Part shown: piece after piece, positions 4,722-8,031 of the stretch
How positions within the stretch are numbered: position 1 is the first letter of the stretch
Layout of the letters: every line of letters begins with the position of its first letter
From: Candidatus Woesearchaeota archaeon
Lineage (GTDB): Archaea > Nanobdellota > Nanobdellia > Woesearchaeales > SKIA01
Reading direction: 5' to 3'
DNA: 8,031 nt
Assembly (NCBI GenBank): GCA_007116645.1
Contig: SKIA01000061.1
Span: forward strand, 1 to 8,031
Notes under the pieces: model-generated
What the model was told of the DNA's origin: nothing
Databases searched by the model: none
The model's input: the letters and a program-made list of their open reading frames with translations, nothing else
Translations under genes and position numbers: made by a program

Positions 4722-7700
4722 ATGCGAGAAATAATTATTGGACTACTGATAGTGCTGTGCGCAGTAACGATGTTTTCGGCAAATGTGGTGGCACACGGAA
4801 ATAGTGCAGAACCAGTGGTTGTTCGCGCTATTGATCATGACAATGAGTCTCATACGTATACCTTCAAGTGCGATATTCCTGATACGGCAGGCGATGTACC
4901 AGTAACGTGGAGTATTCGCACTTCAAACCCTGCATGCACCATTCATGAAGTGCAAAGCTACGATCATTTACTTGAGTGGTCGCCGCTCATGTTGTCTGAC
5001 GAACAAAACTTTCTTCCTGAGTGCCAGGGCATCGGGATTGTAGAAGAGGATTTGATGCATTTTGGTTGTCAAGTTGTTTATTTCCCTGCTCCTGATTATC
5101 AGCAGCAATTACTCAGAGGTGATTTTCATATTGAGCTTCGTACTGAAGAAGAGCGTTTAGGGCAGTATGATCACATCCCAAACGTTGTAGCGCACCAGGC
5201 ATACGACCTGTTTGTTGACGTGGAGTGCATCCCGCCGACTGGGCATAACTCTGATGTTGTTTCTTGGATATTCATTCATCCTGCTACTGGAACAGTAGAT
5301 TCGTTTTCAGACGCAAAACGCATCTCTCGCACCCTGCCTTACGCAGGCTTGTGGGATTTTGCTTGTGAAGTTGCAGGCACTCGTTATGATCTTCCTGTAG
5401 AATTTTTTGATTCTGGACCTGCATATATTGCTGATAAGTGGGGTTGCGTTCCAGGAGAAATATGTTATTTGGATGACGATTTCCACATAGAATTTCCAGG
5501 ACCTTCTTGGGTTGGACCTGCTCAAAACCAAGAAGGTGTTGAACCATATCACTTTAATCTGAACGTATATCCACTAGATCACAGCGATTTTGGACCATGG
5601 GTTTCTTCGGATTTTGAGATTCGTGATACCACAACAAACACCTTAGTGTGGAGCACATATACTGTTGATACTACGCACGTCCGTAATGGGGATGGTACTT
5701 TTGTGGGATTGCTTTCAGGCATGGACCGCCTTGAGTACAATACTCCGTACCACGCTCGCGCTCGTTATCACACAACGCAGGCTACAAGCGATTGGAATGA
5801 GTGGAGGTACTTTACAACGAGGCCGCAGTCTGAATCTCCTACTGAAGAATTTACGTGGACAGCTCGCGATGGGTACAAGGTAGAGTTGGTTTCAAGCGAA
5901 GTGAATATGCCAGTCATGATTCGCAGAGCGCCCGATATGTATTCTCATCTTGCAGAAAATGAGCGTCCGTTATTGTACGTGACTCAGTTGTATGGACAAA
6001 TAGGAGTTATTTTGCAGGACGGAACGTATCTTGAGTATGCAAACAATTTACTTAATTACCAAAGTTTTGGGACGTTGCCTGGTTCTGGCGAGATGGGCGT
6101 CACAGGATTATACGTAGATGACGGTGGAGATGTTTTTGCAAGCTTTGTCAACTACGATTATTCTTCTGAAGAATTTTTTGGTCAAGTAGATCGATTTCAT
6201 ACAAATAGTGAGGGAACTGGCTATACGCATCGAACAACAGTAATCACAGATATCCCTGTTTCTCCAGCACACCAAGTGCAAGATATAGTTCGCGGCCCAG
6301 ATGGCATGCTCTACATTGGAACTGGGGATGCAGATGATCCTCAAGGCGCGGCCACCATAAGTAATCTGTATGGTAAGATTCTCCGTATGCACGACGATGG
6401 CACTATGCCTAATGACAATCCGTTTGCGGGCACCTATGTGTATGCTGCTGGTCTTCGTAATCCGTTCAGTATGGATTTTGAGCCACATACAGGCAGGTTA
6501 CTAGTCAGCAATAATGGTGAGGACTCAAACGATGGTTTGTACGCAGTTTCAGGCGGAGAAACGTTTGGTTGGTGTCGCGATGGCGTGTGTGATAGCGCCG
6601 TTGATACGTGGCATTTATGGCCTCAATCAGTGGTTCCCACTGCTACTCGATTTGATTACGGTACAAGTGTATTTCCCCAAGAGAGTAAGGGTTCTTTGTA
6701 TGTGGTCTTGCACGGACCTACTGTGGTTCCAGGAACTCTTGAGCGAGGAAAGCGCATCGTAGAGATCAAGGTCAATCCTGATGGCAGCGCCCAAGAACCC
6801 GTAGAGCTATTGCGCTACTCGGGAGATGGTTTTGGCACGCCGCTTGGTTTAGAGTTTGCATCAGATGGATTGTATTTTACTGATTTCTTAGGAGAAGAAG
6901 GTTTTGTTGGACTTGGCCAATCACATGGGAACATTTATCGCATTGTTCCGGGTGTACAAACAGAAGACCCTGCACCTCATACTGATGGTTTTCGTGCTGG
7001 ACTTGGTGCCGCTCCGTGGTTTCCTCAGGGTCTTAATATGATTTGGGAATGCCGTGGTAGTGGAGGGAGTGGAAACTATTTGTATAGTTACTGGTTTGGT
7101 GATGGACACCAGCAACTTCTCTCGACATACGACAATGTTTGGCACACTTATGAAGAAGAGGGCGTGTACGAGGCACGTTGCGTTGTGTACGATGTGGTAA
7201 CTAGTGAATCTACGTCTGTGACCACGATGCTTAATCTTGGCAATATTCCTGATAACGGGGGACCTCCTGTTGATGTAGGCGAAACGCCTCCTGAGGAACC
7301 AACCCCTCCACCCCCACAAGAGCCAGATGCCTCATGTACTACTTTGGCAACGAGTGTGGCTAGTTGTGGTGCAGGAAGCATAACATATGATGTAATGGAC
7401 GGTTCATGTCGGACAATCATCTGTGATCATGAGGGTAATTCAATGAGCGTTCTTGCTTGTGAAAAGCCTGATTCGGGCGAGCGAGAATACTTTGAGATGT
7501 ATCGTCAATTACAATTTGGTGATGCTATAGAAGTGTGCATTGGTAGCACGTGTATTAAGAATAATGGCTTTGCAAAGAGTCCGCAGTACGTGTGTGATGG
7601 TACGCCGCCTGTCATTCCTGACAATGGTGGGACACCAGACAATAATGATACGCAGCCAGAAGTTTCAGTAAGCATTGCGCCGTGGTTTCCACAAGACCGT

Positions 7701-7901
7701 AGTTACGTATTTGTTTGCGAATCACACGAGTTCTCATCTGCCACATATGATTGGAACTTTGGGGATGGACACGCACAGTGGAATACTGCTCGTAAGGATG
7801 TTTATCATACGTACGATGCTGTTGGACTGTATGATGTTTCTTGCACTGCAAGGTCGGCAAGTCAAGTCAGTACGGGAACGTTACAAGTGGTTGTAGAATA
7901 A
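4722..7901 (+). CDS. Large secreted protein: Ig/PKD-like, FN3-like, glucose/sorbosone dehydrogenase-type propeller, PKD and Cys-rich modules
   Basis: This 1059-residue protein begins with a signal peptide (about 1-25). Residues 30-230 hold two Ig/PKD-like domains (C50 with C116, C169 with C215; W63 and W182). An FN3-like domain follows (about 259-367). Residues 380-742 resemble the PQQ-dependent glucose/sorbosone dehydrogenase beta-propeller: an H517-Q ahead of GPDGMLYIGTGD (525-536), NLYGKILRM (548-556), NPF (566-568), GLRNPF (577-582) and GGETFGW (611-617). In soluble glucose dehydrogenase the matching His is the catalytic base and the Arg-Asn pair contacts PQQ. Residues 764-838 and 986-1058 are PKD domains, each opening with APWFPQ and containing FGDGH. 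Between them lie Pro-rich linkers (IPDNGG twice) and an eight-Cys module (872-958). The mature part has 22 Cys, an even number, fitting an oxidised extracellular protein. No C-terminal anchor is visible. Whether it oxidises sugars or only binds them is unknown. Confidence 0.88.
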   Translation: MREIIIGLLIVLCAVTMFSANVVAHGNSAEPVVVRAIDHDNESHTYTFKCDIPDTAGDVPVTWSIRTSNPACTIHEVQSYDHLLEWSPLMLSDEQNFLPECQGIGIVEEDLMHFGCQVVYFPAPDYQQQLLRGDFHIELRTEEERLGQYDHIPNVVAHQAYDLFVDVECIPPTGHNSDVVSWIFIHPATGTVDSFSDAKRISRTLPYAGLWDFACEVAGTRYDLPVEFFDSGPAYIADKWGCVPGEICYLDDDFHIEFPGPSWVGPAQNQEGVEPYHFNLNVYPLDHSDFGPWVSSDFEIRDTTTNTLVWSTYTVDTTHVRNGDGTFVGLLSGMDRLEYNTPYHARARYHTTQATSDWNEWRYFTTRPQSESPTEEFTWTARDGYKVELVSSEVNMPVMIRRAPDMYSHLAENERPLLYVTQLYGQIGVILQDGTYLEYANNLLNYQSFGTLPGSGEMGVTGLYVDDGGDVFASFVNYDYSSEEFFGQVDRFHTNSEGTGYTHRTTVITDIPVSPAHQVQDIVRGPDGMLYIGTGDADDPQGAATISNLYGKILRMHDDGTMPNDNPFAGTYVYAAGLRNPFSMDFEPHTGRLLVSNNGEDSNDGLYAVSGGETFGWCRDGVCDSAVDTWHLWPQSVVPTATRFDYGTSVFPQESKGSLYVVLHGPTVVPGTLERGKRIVEIKVNPDGSAQEPVELLRYSGDGFGTPLGLEFASDGLYFTDFLGEEGFVGLGQSHGNIYRIVPGVQTEDPAPHTDGFRAGLGAAPWFPQGLNMIWECRGSGGSGNYLYSYWFGDGHQQLLSTYDNVWHTYEEEGVYEARCVVYDVVTSESTSVTTMLNLGNIPDNGGPPVDVGETPPEEPTPPPPQEPDASCTTLATSVASCGAGSITYDVMDGSCRTIICDHEGNSMSVLACEKPDSGEREYFEMYRQLQFGDAIEVCIGSTCIKNNGFAKSPQYVCDGTPPVIPDNGGTPDNNDTQPEVSVSIAPWFPQDRSYVFVCESHEFSSATYDWNFGDGHAQWNTARKDVYHTYDAVGLYDVSCTARSASQVSTGTLQVVVE
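5868..6947 (+). other. Glucose/sorbosone dehydrogenase-like beta-propeller domain within the large protein
   Basis: This covers residues 383-742. The order of motifs (His before GPDGxLYxGTGD, then LYGKILR, NPF, GLRNPFSMDF, GGETFGW, LGLEFASDGLYFTDF and a closing GNIYRIV) follows the GSDH/YliI-type propeller. The family's usual H-x-G-G after the catalytic His is altered to H-Q-V-Q. A Cys pair, C618 and C623, is inserted in the loop after GGETFGW. Seeing the fold is secure; cofactor use is not. Confidence 0.8.
7011..7235 (+). repeat. First APWFPQ-PKD unit of the large protein
   Basis: This covers residues 764-838. It opens with APWFPQ, then has C777 in a beta strand, W791 with FGDGH (792-796), an H-T-Y motif (808-810), the E-G-V-Y-E-A-R-C strand ending at C820, and a closing strand. 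It matches the unit at 7677-7898 in motif order and Cys spacing (43 versus 42). Confidence 0.75.
7494..7556 (+). repeat. YRQ/CxGxxC module, copy inside the large protein
   Basis: This covers residues 925-945. The pattern is E-x-Y-R-Q, nine residues, then C-x-G-x-x-C-I (E925, Y927-Q929, C939, G941, C944, I945). The same residues with identical spacing occur in the partial minus-strand gene at the right edge. The module forms the end of the eight-Cys region between the two PKD domains. Confidence 0.65.
7677..7898 (+). repeat. Second APWFPQ-PKD unit of the large protein
   Basis: This covers residues 986-1059. It repeats APWFPQ, the strand Cys (C999), W1011 with FGDGH (1013-1017), H-T-Y (1029-1031), the V-G-L-Y-D-V-S-C strand ending at C1041, and a closing strand that ends the protein. 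Confidence 0.75.
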
Positions 7902-7903
7902 GG

Positions 7904-7920
7904 AAAAAAAAGAAAAAAAA
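7904..7920 (-). terminator. T-tract terminator of the convergent partial gene
   Basis: On the minus strand, three bases after the stop codon at 7924, comes a run of eight T, one C and eight T, without a hairpin. It fills almost the whole gap between the two convergent stop codons. The plus-strand gene has no T run of its own here. Confidence 0.6.
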
Positions 7921-7923
7921 TAT

Positions 7924-8031
7924 TTATGGGTTGAACCGGTCAAATCCGCGGTATTGGTCGATGCAGCCATCTCCAAGACAAGCACTAAACGGTGCGCTTG
8001 GAGTCTGCTGACGATACACCTCAACAAAGCC
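7924..8031 (-). CDS. C-terminal end of a probable exported protein (partial, cut by window edge)
   Basis: An open frame enters from the right edge on the minus strand and ends with a TAA at 7924-7926, giving 35 residues. It contains E-V-Y-R-Q, then C-L-G-D-G-C-I-D, and ends in GFDRFNP. The E-x-Y-R-Q-x9-C-x-G-x-x-C-I pattern matches residues 925-945 of the convergent large protein with no gap, so the two share a disulfide-type extracellular module. This and the T-tract directly after the stop show that the frame is real. The protein is therefore probably exported and Cys-paired, but its main domain lies outside the window and no function can be given. Confidence 0.7.
   Translation of the reverse strand, partial: GFVEVYRQQTPSAPFSACLGDGCIDQYRGFDRFNP

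Noticed and set aside
4601..4804. Plus-strand frame of 67 residues before the large gene
   Set aside because: It overlaps the signal peptide region of the large gene in another frame, has no recognisable features, and spans the promoter and leader.
6108..6488. Minus-strand 126-residue frame inside the large gene
   Set aside because: It is antisense to the conserved propeller motifs and shows no family-like sequence; a shadow.
1..8031. CRISPR arrays, tRNA or rRNA genes, insertion sequences
   Set aside because: No spaced direct repeats, no cloverleaf-like segments, no transposase and no terminal inverted repeats were seen.

Overview
The window looks archaeal, and most like a member of the DPANN lineages (Woesearchaeota-type), although that placement is inference. 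The evidence is: (i) a regulator joining an AbrB/SpoVT DNA-binding domain to a PhoU-like domain, an arrangement typical of archaea; (ii) AT-rich TATA-like boxes centred 25-27 bases upstream of six start codons with no Shine-Dalgarno sequence, which is the archaeal leaderless pattern; (iii) T-tract terminators without hairpins; (iv) secreted PKD and Kazal proteins of the kind found in such genomes. Nothing suggests a phage, transposon, CRISPR array or RNA gene.

Layout. Positions 2-103 (+) hold the last codons of an unidentified gene that overlaps tail to tail with a Nudix hydrolase (81-479, -). A 72-base divergent promoter region separates the Nudix gene from a LemA-HtpX operon (552-1996, +), whose two genes overlap by one base. 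A small two-helix membrane protein with its own promoter follows (2030-2230, +). Three minus-strand genes come next, each with its own TATA box: a three-domain Kazal-type lipoprotein (2253-2993), a DoxX-like membrane protein (3062-3376) and the AbrB-PhoU protein (3450-4415). A 306-base non-coding region then leads to a 1059-residue exported protein (4722-7901, +). It carries Ig/PKD-like domains, an FN3-like domain, a glucose/sorbosone-dehydrogenase-type beta-propeller, two further PKD domains and a Cys-rich module. The window ends in the C-terminus of a convergent minus-strand gene (7924-8031).

How the genes may work together. LemA and HtpX form a membrane protein quality-control unit, as in many prokaryotes. 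The Kazal lipoprotein and the large multi-domain protein are both disulfide-rich and predicted to act outside the cell, so this part of the genome encodes envelope or surface functions. The most unusual observation is that the Cys module in the large protein (residues 925-945) reappears with identical spacing in the last residues of the convergent gene at the right edge. This suggests a shared extracellular module in neighbouring genes. The second is the triple Kazal protein, whose predicted inhibitory P1 residues are Leu, Arg and Arg.
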